A DNA stretch of 64,000 bases from Chitinophagaceae bacterium UBA2791 (GTDB taxonomy: Bacteria > Bacteroidota > Bacteroidia > Chitinophagales > Chitinophagaceae), in the NCBI GenBank assembly GCA_002352105.1, contig DEHV01000080.1, positions 1 to 64,000 on the forward strand, written 5' to 3'. This document shows, one piece after another, positions 1-8,832 of this stretch. The position numbers and the translations under genes are program-made. The stretch's first letter is position 1. The number at the start of each line of letters is the position of its first letter. The notes beneath the pieces are model-generated. The model worked only from the letters and a program-made list of their open reading frames with translations, ran no database searches and was not told the origin of the DNA.

Positions 1-935
1 GTTGTGTTTCTACCATAAATAAATACCCTGGGGTTAATGGTATACCTCTCGAATTTTGGAATAGCCGTAAGCCCTATCCCCGCCGGGTCATAAGCGGCGC
101 CGCTATTTCTCGAACCGAACACCGTGAGCCCCATTTTGCCATAGCGCTCGCTGTAAAATCCGCTAAGGTCCAGTCCCCTGGCGGAAGTAACATTCGTCAG
201 AAAATTCAACTCTCTTTCTTGTCCGGGTGTTCTAGATACCAGGTTTATCAGTCCGGCGATCGCGCCGCCTCCATATAGCGTGGAAGAAGACCCTTTGATC
301 ACTTCCACCTGTTTCAGATCAAGCGGAGCAATTTGCAATAGTGAAAGTCCGCCTGAGAACCCGGAGTAAAGCGGGTATCCGTCGCGAAGCATCTGTGTGT
401 ATCGTCCGTCAAGCCCCTGTATACGAATGCCGGAATTGAAAGAAGTTGCCGATGTTTGCTGGGCCTGGATCCCCGTGCTCTCATTGAGAACCATCCTGAT
501 ATCGCCGGGTTTCATATTGCTTTTTTCCATCAATTCTTCGCCGGATATCACTTCTATACGGGTAGGAATATTGGCGATAGCCCTACTGATTCGCGTAGCG
601 GTGATCTCCACCTCCTCTTCATGATCGTTATCTTCCTCCTCCAGCTCAACGACAATAGACGCCGAATCACTAATCGGAAATATATGGTTGACCGTTTTGG
701 TTTCAAAACCAATAAAGGAAATAATAAAAGTCTGATTGCCCGGCGGAATATTCGTAATCGTTACAGAACCATTGTTGTCGGCGACGGTCGATTTATTTTG
801 ATCTTTCCAGGTAATCGTGGCGCCGGCTAGCGGCGTTTTATCTGTTGCAGAAAGGATAGCGGCTTTAAAACTATGTTGAGCCATAGTCTTATATACAGAG
901 GCGCACAGCATTATCCCCAATAGAAAACACTTCAT
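1..935 (-). CDS. TonB-dependent receptor, N-terminal part (runs off window start)
   Basis: Outer membrane receptor that would import a ligand using TonB energy. About 311 residues are visible and the reading frame stays open to base 1, so the beta-barrel lies outside the window. Seen: a signal peptide ending near MAQ (residue 20), a carboxypeptidase-regulatory-like fold (about 25-95), an acidic His-containing linker (HDHEEE, about 100), then a plug domain with VEITATR, IRIQGLDGRY and STLYGGGAIAGLINL. The plug resembles receptors for metals or siderophores rather than SusC. It lies 41 bases downstream of a DUF6660 gene on the same strand, an arrangement often seen with metal-related TonB receptors. 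The ATG at 933-935 directly precedes the signal peptide. The substrate is an inference only. Confidence 0.9.
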   Translation of the reverse strand, partial: MKCFLLGIMLCASVYKTMAQHSFKAAILSATDKTPLAGATITWKDQNKSTVADNNGSVTITNIPPGNQTFIISFIGFETKTVNHIFPISDSASIVVELEEEDNDHEEEVEITATRISRAIANIPTRIEVISGEELMEKSNMKPGDIRMVLNESTGIQAQQTSATSFNSGIRIQGLDGRYTQMLRDGYPLYSGFSGGLSLLQIAPLDLKQVEVIKGSSSTLYGGGAIAGLINLVSRTPGQERELNFLTNVTSARGLDLSGFYSERYGKMGLTVFGSRNSGAAYDPAGIGLTAIPKFERYTINPRVFIYGRNT

Positions 936-976
936 TTTTTACTTGTATACGTGAATTAAAGTTGTTGACGCAATGA

Positions 977-1288
977 CTAACAACTTAACCGGGGAGGTTG
1001 AAAAAATAAAGCATGATAATTAGAAAGCCGGGAAGAAATAAAACCTGCAGGAGTCGGCGCATTTAAAACTTCGGGAATAAACAATACAGCCGGCGTTACG
1101 ATCAATACAGCAGGCGCGCAGGCGCCGCATACAAAAAGAGGCGAACAATTTCCTTTTTCCTCATCCTGCTGCCGGTGGTCGCTATTGCTCAAAACAATTT
1201 CCTCAGCGCAGTCATCCCCGATGCAACAAGGAGCAAATGCCGTTACAGCCGTTAAAAACATCACTAATATGGCAAGGCGCCTGATCAC
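977..1288 (-). CDS. DUF6660 family small secreted/membrane protein
   Basis: Small Cys-rich protein of 103 residues with an N-terminal hydrophobic segment (RRLAILVMFLTAVTAF). It has an early CC...C cluster (CCIGDDC), a second cluster NCSPLFVCGAC near residues 48-58, and the C-terminal FFQPPRLS. This order (CC near the signal, CSPxFxCxxC, terminal QPPxxS) is what I recall of the Bacteroidota DUF6660 family, which is of unknown function and usually sits just before a TonB-dependent receptor, as here. The start is GTG at 1286-1288; an ATG nine codons later (1259-1261) is an alternative. His and Cys residues suggest metal contact, which is an inference. It is probably co-transcribed with the receptor. 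Confidence 0.75.
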   Translation of the reverse strand: MIRRLAILVMFLTAVTAFAPCCIGDDCAEEIVLSNSDHRQQDEEKGNCSPLFVCGACAPAVLIVTPAVLFIPEVLNAPTPAGFISSRLSNYHALFFQPPRLSC

Positions 1289-1491
1289 CAGGCAAAGATA
1301 AGCATTTCCGCAGGTCTTTCAGATTGGCTTTATCTTCCAGAGCTAAACAAAGAAAAGCGACAAATAAATCCCTGTTTCATACGAAGAATATCTCATTAAT
1401 ATTATTGAAATTTGCAGTCTGGGTTACACATTAAGCAAAGCGCAAAAAGCATCGAACATTAGAAATTTACCTATCGAATAAAATAAAAGTT

Positions 1492-2547
1492 ATGCGTACA
1501 ATAGTAGTAAAAGCATTTGGCGCGGAAGCGCCCGAGGCAGATTTAAAGCAGATGAGCATCGAGCGCAGGGAAACCGTCGAAAAAGATGTGGAAATTGATA
1601 TTTTTTATTGCGGCGTATGCCATTCCGACCTGCATACAGCCCGCAACGAATGGAAGGGCACAATTTACCCGAATGTTCCCGGACATGAAATAGTAGGACG
1701 TGTCGCGAGGGTTGGCAGCAATGTCGCCAAATTCAAAGTAGGCGATCTGGCAGCCGTTGGCTGTATGGTAGACAGCTGTCGCGAATGCGAACAATGCAAA
1801 CAGGGAAACGAGCAATATTGTGAGAATGGCAATACCCTAACCTATAACAGCCGCGACAAATATTTGAACAAACAGACGTTCGGCGGCTATTCCGAACGTA
1901 TTGTTGTCAATGAAGACTTTGTTTTGCGCGTACCCGATAACCTGGATCCAGCTGCCGCCGCGCCCTTGCTTTGCGCCGGCGTAACCACCTGGTCGCCCCT
2001 TAAGCATTGGAAGACCGGCCCGAATACCAAGGTAGGCGTTGTCGGCATCGGGGGACTGGGGCATATGGGCGTAAAACTCGCAAAAGCAATGGGGGCTCAT
2101 GTTGTGGTATTTACCACCTCGCAGTCAAAGGTCGACGACGCCAAACGATTGGGCGCGGATAAGGTTGTTTTGTCGACAGACAAAGAACAGATGAAAGCAA
2201 ACTACGCCAGTTTACATTTTATATTGGATTGCGTTTCGGCCCAGCATGATGTCAATGCATACCTGAGGCTGTTGAAGGTGGACGGGACATTGGCCCTGGT
2301 AGGCGCGCCGGAGCATCCGCTGCCCATTGCGCCATTCAGTCTTATCCCCGCGCGCAAAAACTTTGCCGGCTCAACGATCGGAAGCATTGCCGAAACGCAG
2401 GAAATGTTAGATTTTTGCGGCAAGCACAACATTACGGCCGATATTGAACTTATTAAGATACAGGACATCAACAATGCCTACGAAAGGCTGTTAAAAGGCG
2501 ATGTAAAATATCGTTTTGTAATTGATATGGCGAGTTTAAAAAGCTAA
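1492..2547 (+). CDS. Zinc-dependent NAD(P) alcohol dehydrogenase, YahK/cinnamyl type
   Basis: Cytosolic medium-chain dehydrogenase of 351 residues that interconverts aldehydes and alcohols. Catalytic zinc ligands are Cys43 (GVCHSDLH) and His65-Glu66 (GHEIVGRV), with a later Cys in ILDCVSAQ. The structural zinc lobe has Cys96, Cys99, Cys102 and Cys110 (CRECEQCKQGNEQYC). The Rossmann motif is GIGGLGHMGVKLA near residue 187. The length is normal for the YahK/AdhC aldehyde reductase branch, which usually prefers NADPH. It stands alone: the upstream gene points away and SIMPL follows after 68 bases. Confidence 0.95.
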   Translation: MRTIVVKAFGAEAPEADLKQMSIERRETVEKDVEIDIFYCGVCHSDLHTARNEWKGTIYPNVPGHEIVGRVARVGSNVAKFKVGDLAAVGCMVDSCRECEQCKQGNEQYCENGNTLTYNSRDKYLNKQTFGGYSERIVVNEDFVLRVPDNLDPAAAAPLLCAGVTTWSPLKHWKTGPNTKVGVVGIGGLGHMGVKLAKAMGAHVVVFTTSQSKVDDAKRLGADKVVLSTDKEQMKANYASLHFILDCVSAQHDVNAYLRLLKVDGTLALVGAPEHPLPIAPFSLIPARKNFAGSTIGSIAETQEMLDFCGKHNITADIELIKIQDINNAYERLLKGDVKYRFVIDMASLKS

Positions 2548-2615
2548 GCAAAGCAGCATCAACAGGAGCCTCATCCAAAAATTATTTTAAGTTAGTAAAC
2601 CCTAAACCCCGCGCC

Positions 2616-3347
2616 ATGAGAAAAAGCAGTCTATACCTCCGGAGTTTTGTTTTAATAAACCTCGGACTACTCGGAAGCCACGCTGTTTCTGCGCAACAAA
2701 AGAATTTTATCGATCAGCCCTACCTGGAGGTAACCGGAACGGCTGACAGTTCTATTGTTCCGGATCAGGTATTCCTGAATATTTCCCTCTCGGAAAAAGA
2801 TACAAAGAACAAAACAACGCTTGAAGAACTGGAAAACAAAATGATCAATGCGCTAAAGAACCTGGGAATTGACCTGGAAAAAAAGTTAACGGTCAGCGAC
2901 CTGATGAGCAATTATAAAAATTACCTGCTGAAAAAGACCGATATCTTAAAAAGCAAGCAATTTGAACTGGAGGTGAATACCCCCGACCAGGCCACGAAAG
3001 TCCTGATCGCCCTGGAAGAACTGGGGATCTCCAATATCAATGTGTTAAGGGTGGATCATTCCAGGATGAGAGAGATCGAGAACATGGTCCGTATCAAAGC
3101 CGTATCCGACGCGCAGGCAAAGGCGCTTTCTCTGGTTAGTCCTCTGCAGCAGCAAATAGGCCCGGCCATACATATTGCAGAAGCCTCCCGGAATACCAAC
3201 GCCTCCCCCTATGGATTGAATGAAGTGGTCGTAACAGGCTATTCAGGAAAGATCAGGGCATCGGGCGTCGTTGATAAAGAAGAGGAAATAAGCTTCAGAA
3301 AACTAAAAATCGAGGAATCTGTTGCAGTAAAATTCGTCTTGAAATAG
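2616..3347 (+). CDS. SIMPL domain-containing periplasmic protein (DUF541)
   Basis: Protein of 243 residues with an N-terminal signal peptide cut after VSAQ (about residue 27). The rest is a SIMPL/DUF541 domain: YLEVTGTADSSIVPDQVFLNISLSE opens it (quoted in part), with a central helix region and a C-terminal VAVKFVL strand. The family (Escherichia coli YggE and relatives) is periplasmic or surface located, has been linked to oxidative stress tolerance, and has no known enzymatic activity. The segment NEVVVTGYSGKI near residue 207 is the usual family insertion. It may be co-transcribed with the dehydrogenase upstream, though the 68-base gap leaves this open. Confidence 0.85.
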   Translation: MRKSSLYLRSFVLINLGLLGSHAVSAQQKNFIDQPYLEVTGTADSSIVPDQVFLNISLSEKDTKNKTTLEELENKMINALKNLGIDLEKKLTVSDLMSNYKNYLLKKTDILKSKQFELEVNTPDQATKVLIALEELGISNINVLRVDHSRMREIENMVRIKAVSDAQAKALSLVSPLQQQIGPAIHIAEASRNTNASPYGLNEVVVTGYSGKIRASGVVDKEEEISFRKLKIEESVAVKFVLK

Positions 3348-3408
3348 TTGGTCAGAACGAGCCTTCTTTCATCAAAACGCTACCCTGGTTTAAGATCAAA
3401 CCTTCTTC

Positions 3409-3463
3409 CAGGTTCATCCTTGCAAATCCAATGTTTTACGCTGTAAATGCAAGGAAGAACCTG
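3409..3463. terminator. Long stem-loop between converging genes
   Basis: Arms 3409-3424 and 3448-3463 are complementary at 15 of 16 positions around a 23-base loop. It sits 61 bases after the SIMPL stop and before the 3' end of the converging lipoprotein gene. There is no clear T-run, so it is either a bidirectional transcript-end structure or simply an unassigned stem-loop. Confidence 0.4.
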
Positions 3464-3526
3464 AACACTGAAGTTTGTTTCTGGCTCAAAGCCGATCGCG
3501 CCGGATAAAGTTCGGATTACTACTCC

Positions 3527-3874
3527 CTATTGTTTTTCCTCGTGTTCCCCGCATTGATCATAGTCCCTGAAAAGATTACCGATCCGATTGCAGGCGGAAG
3601 GGCATCCCTCATACCAGGTAGCAATCCACCTACCCGCCTCAAATTCCTTAACAACCTCTTGCCCGGGCGCGAGATCAATGGTGAAAAGCGGACTGATCGG
3701 TTCATACTGCTGCGTTATAGTTCTCGACAGCACAACCTTCATGCCCCCGCTGGTTGTGTTGGAAAAAGTTACCTTGGTAGTGCCCAGATCCTCGCAGGTT
3801 TCCGCGTCCTCGCCCGACTTTGAACAACTTAAGAACAGCAATAGAAAAGCTGCGCTAAAAAAATGCAATCTCAT
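3527..3874 (-). CDS. Small lipoprotein of unknown function
   Basis: Protein of 115 residues with a lipoprotein signal peptide (FLLLFLSCSKSG, lipobox LSC, Cys17), so it should be lipid-anchored. The mature part has an early Cys (ETCEDLG), a strand-rich middle (TTKVTFSNTTSGGMKVVLSR) and a Cys-containing tail (YEGCPSACNRIG, YDQCGEHEE). Four mature cysteines could form two disulfides. I do not recognise the family. It stands alone and converges on the SIMPL gene. Confidence 0.6.
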   Translation of the reverse strand: MRLHFFSAAFLLLFLSCSKSGEDAETCEDLGTTKVTFSNTTSGGMKVVLSRTITQQYEPISPLFTIDLAPGQEVVKEFEAGRWIATWYEGCPSACNRIGNLFRDYDQCGEHEEKQ

Positions 3875-4364
3875 GTTTTTGGGTTTAAGTTTTTTTAATA
3901 AATGATCATTTCAGATTAGCAGCCCGCTTTTAGAAAACCCGCCGTTGACGCTGAAAAGGATCTTCTACACAAGCTAAAGTAATATATCTTTTACTATATC
4001 GCTAAAACTTGTAAAAGGTCATCACAAAAGGAAAACCAAATGACCCTTGCGCCCCTGCCTGTTACAAGCCAGGACTAAAGATCTGCCTGTCATTGCGTTC
4101 CACCTCGCCTACAACATCGTTAGGATACGACCCAGGTAGATTAAAAGCCCGCCTGCAGTTTCTTCTTCGGTTTATGGACGCAGAGGGGCGGCAAAAAATC
4201 ACAAACGAACCTAAAAACCTGCATATCAATGGGTTCAGCGCTACTTCGCAATACAACTCCAAGATAAATCAGAAGCAGGGCCCGCGCTCATGCCACGCCA
4301 ATTATTTGCATTAAATTTATAGAAACTGAATGGCAACGCTGTTTTAACCCTCGATATAGACAAT
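3875..4364. other. 490-base stretch with no recognised gene
   Basis: This lies between the diverging lipoprotein gene and the T9SS cargo gene. Short open frames at about 4062-4314 on both strands show no signal peptide, domain or credible start. The region presumably holds promoters for both neighbours, but no clear TTTG/TAnnTTTG pair was found. Nothing else is supported. Confidence 0.4.
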
Positions 4365-6299
4365 ATGCAGTTTTACCATGCCGTAATACAATTATTATGT
4401 ACAGGAGCTGGTTTGGTTTTCTTCAGTTCCAAAGCGCAGGATTGTCCGCCTAATATTGATTTTGAAAAAGGGAATTTTGATGGGTGGACCTGCTATACCG
4501 GCACGGTAGGTCATGTAAACGGTCAAAACCAAATGTATCTGTACAATTCCGGCGGGCCTGTTCCGGGTCAACATACCATTTACCCCAGAAGCGCCAATCT
4601 CATTATGGATGAATATGGGGATTTCCCGGTGAATTGCCCTAACGGTAGCGGATATTCGGTTAAATTGGGAAATGACAGGGGAGGAACAGAGGCGGAAGGC
4701 TTATCTTACGAATTTACCATTCCAGCTAATCAGGATATATATTCGCTTATTTACCACTATGCCGTAGTATTTGAAGATCCTAACCACGAGATGTACGAGC
4801 AACCAAGGCTGGAGATTGAAGTAACAAATGTGACGGACAACAAGACGATACTTTGCTCCTCATTCAGCTTTGTACCTTACGGCACGCCATTGCCAGGGTT
4901 CTACCAATCAAGAAGAATGAACAGCAATGCGCCTATATGGTGCAAGGATTGGTCGGCCGTGTCTATTAATCTAAATGGCCATGCCGGAAAAAAGATAAGG
5001 CTGTTTTTTAAAACGGCCGATTGTACTTTCAGAAGGCATTTTGGATACGCTTATATCGACGTCAATTCCGAATGCAGCAACGAGTTTTTGGGTTCTACTT
5101 TTTGCCCTGGCGATAGCGCCGTAACCTTAACAGCGCCCTTTGGATATCAAAAATACACATGGTATGATAAGGATTTCAAACAGGAGCTTGGCAGCCAGCA
5201 GGCGATTACATTTACGCCCGCTCCTGCCGCCGGAACTGTTTACCCGGTAAAAGTAACCCCTTACAACGGCTATGGCTGCGTAGATACTTTTTACGCGAGG
5301 TTATCGGATACGCTTACTATCCTGGCCAATGCCGGTCCGGATATGCTCTCCTGCAACAGCGACCCTGTAGCGTTGGGGACCATTCCAAAACCCGGACTGT
5401 CCTACAGCTGGCGGCCGGGAGAGGGGCTGTCCAACCCTCATATGGCGAATCCCTTTGCCGCTCCCGCGCAAACAACCGCTTATATTCTTACTACTTCAAG
5501 CGATGGCGGGGGATGTTCGGCAGAAGACACGGTAATCGTAAGGGCCTCCCATATCGACAATACCATACAATTGACAGGAAGCGACCGGTATTGTTCCGAC
5601 AGCGGGGACAGCGCGCTGCTAAACGTTCAGCCCATGCGGCATATTCAATGGTTCAGGGACAATGAAATAATCAGTCTTGCCAACCGAACGGAATACAGGG
5701 TTCCAAGGACCGGCGTTTACCATGCGCTGTTAGAAAACAGCGACGGGTGCGTGACCACTACAAACAGACAGGAGATTATCATTGACGACCCCCAGCCTGG
5801 CATCAGGTACCCGATGGAATATGCGGTCATCGACCATCCGCTGGCGCTGAAAGCAAGGCAATCGGGCGATAGTATTTTATGGAGCCCCGGGACCTGGTTA
5901 AATACCCAGACCAGTTTTACTCCGGAATTCATTGGAAAATCAGACCAGGAGTATACCATGGAGATCAGGACAAGAGGCAACTGCCTGATCGTAGATACCG
6001 TAATGGTGAAAGCCATATCGAAAGTAGATATCCATGTGCCGAATGCATTTACGCCCAACGGCGACGGCCGGAATGATTTTTTACGCCCCGTATTAATGGG
6101 GATCAGGGAACTTCGCTATTTCCGGGTATTCAACCGCTGGGGAAAGCTGTTGTTTGATATAAGAACCGACCAGCCCGGTTGGGATGGAACCATTAACGGC
6201 ATACCGCAGCCCACGCAGACGGTCGTCTGGATGCTGGAAGGGATCGGCCTTGATGGCGCCATCCACCGGCGAAAGGGCGCAACGGTATTGATCCGGTAA
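4365..6299 (+). CDS. Gliding-motility/T9SS type B sorting domain protein
   Basis: Secreted or surface protein of 644 residues exported through the Sec pathway and then the type IX secretion system. The signal peptide ends near SSKAQ (about residue 25). The N-terminal part (about 27-245) looks like a jelly-roll or lectin-like domain (NIDFEKGNFDGWTCYTG, then HFGYAYIDV). The middle (about 250-545) has two or three Ig/PKD-like segments with paired Cys. The C-terminal part (about 555-644) is the gliding-motility-associated domain, starting VPNAFTPNGDGRNDFL with FNRWGKLLF and a final strand. The ATG at 4365 precedes a good signal peptide. It is monocistronic, and its ligand is unknown. Confidence 0.9.
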   Translation: MQFYHAVIQLLCTGAGLVFFSSKAQDCPPNIDFEKGNFDGWTCYTGTVGHVNGQNQMYLYNSGGPVPGQHTIYPRSANLIMDEYGDFPVNCPNGSGYSVKLGNDRGGTEAEGLSYEFTIPANQDIYSLIYHYAVVFEDPNHEMYEQPRLEIEVTNVTDNKTILCSSFSFVPYGTPLPGFYQSRRMNSNAPIWCKDWSAVSINLNGHAGKKIRLFFKTADCTFRRHFGYAYIDVNSECSNEFLGSTFCPGDSAVTLTAPFGYQKYTWYDKDFKQELGSQQAITFTPAPAAGTVYPVKVTPYNGYGCVDTFYARLSDTLTILANAGPDMLSCNSDPVALGTIPKPGLSYSWRPGEGLSNPHMANPFAAPAQTTAYILTTSSDGGGCSAEDTVIVRASHIDNTIQLTGSDRYCSDSGDSALLNVQPMRHIQWFRDNEIISLANRTEYRVPRTGVYHALLENSDGCVTTTNRQEIIIDDPQPGIRYPMEYAVIDHPLALKARQSGDSILWSPGTWLNTQTSFTPEFIGKSDQEYTMEIRTRGNCLIVDTVMVKAISKVDIHVPNAFTPNGDGRNDFLRPVLMGIRELRYFRVFNRWGKLLFDIRTDQPGWDGTINGIPQPTQTVVWMLEGIGLDGAIHRRKGATVLIR

Positions 6300-6393
6300 A
6301 TAACGGAATCGACCTATCCCTGACCGTCGGTCCCTCCGGTACAACGTTAGCATAGTTAAATGTATTTGACAGCGTCCAAAAACATTTACTCAT

Positions 6394-7263
6394 ATGCAAA
6401 AAGCAGGAACAAAAAAACAGATCCGCCGGCCGCAGCGCCAGCAAAGGCCCGGAGCCGAAAGAAAAATGGACCCAAGGCCAGTCTTTGACCACCCCGAAAT
6501 AAAAGGCTCCAACAAATTAAAAAACAAAGTAGCGCTGATTACCGGAGGCGACAGCGGCATCGGGAAAGCCACAGCCATATTATTCGCGAAAGAAGGGGCC
6601 GACATCGCTATTGCCTATCTGAATGAAAAAGGCGATGCGCGGCAAACCAAAAGCATCATAGAGGAAACCTACGGCAGGAAATGTCTGCTTATCAAGGGCG
6701 ATCTATCCAGGGAAAGTCATTGCCAGGCAACGGTAAAAAAAACTGCCCGGCAATTCGGCCGTATTGATATCCTCGTTAACAATATTGCCATTCATTATGA
6801 AAACGAAAGCATAACAACACTCACTACAAAAGAGCTTACGAAAACCTTTCATACAAATATTTTCTCTTTTTTCTGGGTCACCCGCGCAGCCCTTGCTTAT
6901 ATGAAAAAAGGAAGTTGCATTATCAATTCTTCTTCCGTGACCGCCTACCGCGGGAGCGCCTCATTGATAGATTATGCCTCAACCAAGGGAGCTATTGTTT
7001 CCTTTACCCGAAGTCTCTCTGCAAACCTGGTTAAAAAAGGCATACGGGTCAACGGCGTGGCGCCGGGGCCCGTATGGACGCCCCTGATACCCTCCAGCTT
7101 CACGGCAAAAAGAACCGCGCAGCATGGCAGCGACGCTCCCTTACAACGGGCGGCGCAGCCGGTGGAGATCGCGCCAAGCTATCTTTTTCTAGCCTGCAAT
7201 GACTCCAGCTATATGACCGGGCAATTCCTCCACCCCAACGGCGGGGAGATCATCAACGGATGA
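6394..7263 (+). CDS. SDR family NAD(P)-dependent oxidoreductase, YghA-like
   Basis: Short-chain dehydrogenase of 289 residues. A basic N-terminal extension (about 1-40, rich in Lys/Arg/Gln) precedes the Rossmann fold, as in the YghA/GsiB-like stress reductases. The cofactor motif is GGDSGIG (51-57). NN at 129-130 is followed by Ile-Ala rather than Ala-Gly. The catalytic triad is Ser181, Tyr194 and Lys198 (YASTKGA). The C-terminus FLHPNGGEIING fits the family. The substrate is unknown. It converges on a DUF6496 gene, and DUF6496 and PA2169-like genes nearby suggest a general-stress cluster (inference). Confidence 0.93.
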   Translation: MQKAGTKKQIRRPQRQQRPGAERKMDPRPVFDHPEIKGSNKLKNKVALITGGDSGIGKATAILFAKEGADIAIAYLNEKGDARQTKSIIEETYGRKCLLIKGDLSRESHCQATVKKTARQFGRIDILVNNIAIHYENESITTLTTKELTKTFHTNIFSFFWVTRAALAYMKKGSCIINSSSVTAYRGSASLIDYASTKGAIVSFTRSLSANLVKKGIRVNGVAPGPVWTPLIPSSFTAKRTAQHGSDAPLQRAAQPVEIAPSYLFLACNDSSYMTGQFLHPNGGEIING

Positions 7264-7413
7264 TGCTGCCGGATCCGGATCTCATACGTACGCCTGGCCG
7301 TTTGGGAAAGCATCAATAGATGGTAAAACTTTCGAGCCCAGCGATATACTTATGCTATTTCGATAACAAGGCGAATCACAGGAATGACGTTCCCATGCCT
7401 TTCACTAAGCGCT

Positions 7414-7800
7414 TCAGGACCTCTTTCTTGCGCCGGACTTCTTTGGCGCCGATTTTTTCGCAACCGGCTTTTTCGACGGCGCCCGCTTTGAAACGGTCTT
7501 CCTCGCAGTCGACTTCCCCGACGCTGATTTCTTTGCAGATGATCTTCCTGAAGTTGATCGCTTCGATGCAGCCTTTTTCGAAGCCGATCCTTTTGAAGCG
7601 CGCTTTCCCGCGCCTGCTGTACCTTCTTCAGGCGGAGGCGGGACTTTGGCCCCTTTCTTTCTTGCTTCTGACAAGCCTATGGCAATAGCCTGTTTCCTGC
7701 TTTTTACCATAGCTCCGCTTCCTGACCTCAGCGCTCCTTTTTTCTTTCGGCGCATAGCGCTTTCCACTGCTTTGCCGGCGGCTTTCGAATATCTGGGCAT
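7414..7800 (-). CDS. DUF6496 protein with histone H1-like Lys/Ala/Ser-rich tail
   Basis: Basic protein of 128 residues. The N-terminal half has the DUF6496 pattern: a Lys-rich helix, then SGSGAMVKSRKQAIAIGL and SEARKKGAKVPPPPEE. From about residue 65 the tail is repetitive Lys/Ser/Ala with KKSA, SKKA and RKT units, like the tail of eukaryotic histone H1 and bacterial HC1-like nucleoid proteins. DNA compaction or binding is a likely role by composition only. Repetitive codons make tail length prone to change between strains. Its ATG at 7798-7800 is well placed. Confidence 0.8.
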   Translation of the reverse strand: MPRYSKAAGKAVESAMRRKKKGALRSGSGAMVKSRKQAIAIGLSEARKKGAKVPPPPEEGTAGAGKRASKGSASKKAASKRSTSGRSSAKKSASGKSTARKTVSKRAPSKKPVAKKSAPKKSGARKRS

Positions 7801-8053
7801 AACGATAGATTAAAATATGTGGAATAGATACCTATTTGCACAGCCGCGCCAATCATACGGCTGACAACAATAATAAGACCGTCTAATTTTTATGCCAGGA
7901 AATTCCATACGCGCTTTACGAATACCGCGTATAATCTTCCACAGTTTATCCCGTATACGGAGAGCAGATCGCCGCCCGGGCTTTCTGCCTGAAAACTATT
8001 TCTGGCGCTATTTTTTTGACGTATGAATATTTATCATCTTAAAACACTAAGTT

Positions 8054-8536
8054 ATGCGACACAACAATGAAGAGCTGATAACGGTCCTGAACGATTTGAT
8101 TCGCATCAACAACGACCGGATCCTCGGCTACGAAAAAGCCATAAAAGAAACCGAAGGAATTGACCTTGACCTTAAAACAGTTTTTAATCGTATGATCGAT
8201 GAAAGCAACCAATATAAAAATGAATTGGCTACAGAAGCGCTAAAGAGAGGAGGCAGCGCCGACATCGAAAGCTCCACCAATTCGGGAAAGATCTATCGAG
8301 CCTGGATGGGATTAAAAGCCAGCTTTACGGGGAAAGACCGCCACGCTATGCTGGCAGCCTGCGAATATGGGGAAGATGCTGCGCAAAAAGCTTATAAAGA
8401 CGCTTTAGAATCTGATGCTACTACGGATTCGGAAATTCGCCAGATGATCCTCAGGCAAAAATCAACGCTGAAAGAATCGCACGATCTCATTAAACAATAC
8501 CGGGACATGGAGGAGCCCGCAAAAGCCAATACCTGA
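8054..8536 (+). CDS. PA2169 family four-helix-bundle protein (DUF2383)
   Basis: Cytosolic all-helical protein of 160 residues. It begins with an Asn/Asp-rich helix (LITVLNDLIRINNDRILGYEKA, in part) and holds four long helices, matching the ferritin-like DUF2383/PA2169 family. A metal site is suggested by E/H residues such as the Cys-Glu-Tyr-Gly-Glu-Asp run near residue 116, but no function is established for the family, which is common next to stress genes. The start follows the A-rich leader AACACTAAGTT. A 47-base stem-loop lies 51 bases after the stop. Confidence 0.85.
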   Translation: MRHNNEELITVLNDLIRINNDRILGYEKAIKETEGIDLDLKTVFNRMIDESNQYKNELATEALKRGGSADIESSTNSGKIYRAWMGLKASFTGKDRHAMLAACEYGEDAAQKAYKDALESDATTDSEIRQMILRQKSTLKESHDLIKQYRDMEEPAKANT

Positions 8537-8587
8537 GGCTGACGATCAATTCATGCTCTCCCATATAATACATGCTCATTAACGATC

Positions 8588-8634
8588 GATGCTCAAAGGC
8601 AAACAGGACATGGACTTGTTTGCCTCTGAGCATC
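8588..8634 (+). terminator. 18-bp stem-loop with T-rich tail
   Basis: Arms 8588-8605 and 8617-8634 match at 17 of 18 positions, with an 11-base loop, followed by TTCTTTTG. It is probably the transcript end of the PA2169-like gene. A 52-codon open frame (ATG 8589 to TAA 8747) starts inside the left arm. It has no ribosome-binding evidence and is not called as a gene. Confidence 0.5.
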
Positions 8635-8832
8635 TTCTTTTGTGCTCGCTGATCGATATCGTCGAAAATTCCAGGTCGCTAAATGCGCAAGCCCTGATAG
8701 AAGTAGCGCTTCAATGGGCAATTCGTAAGCGACATATTATGGAATAAGCAAGAAAAACGCCCAACGAAAATATGCGCGTGATCATAATGATCAAGCCATG
8801 CCGGTTGCTATATGCAAGCAGCAAAACTGTTC

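Noticed and set aside
7414..7688. Plus-strand frame (7320-7688) opposite the DUF6496 gene
   Set aside because: It is the reverse complement of the Lys/Ser-rich tail codons, with no independent evidence.
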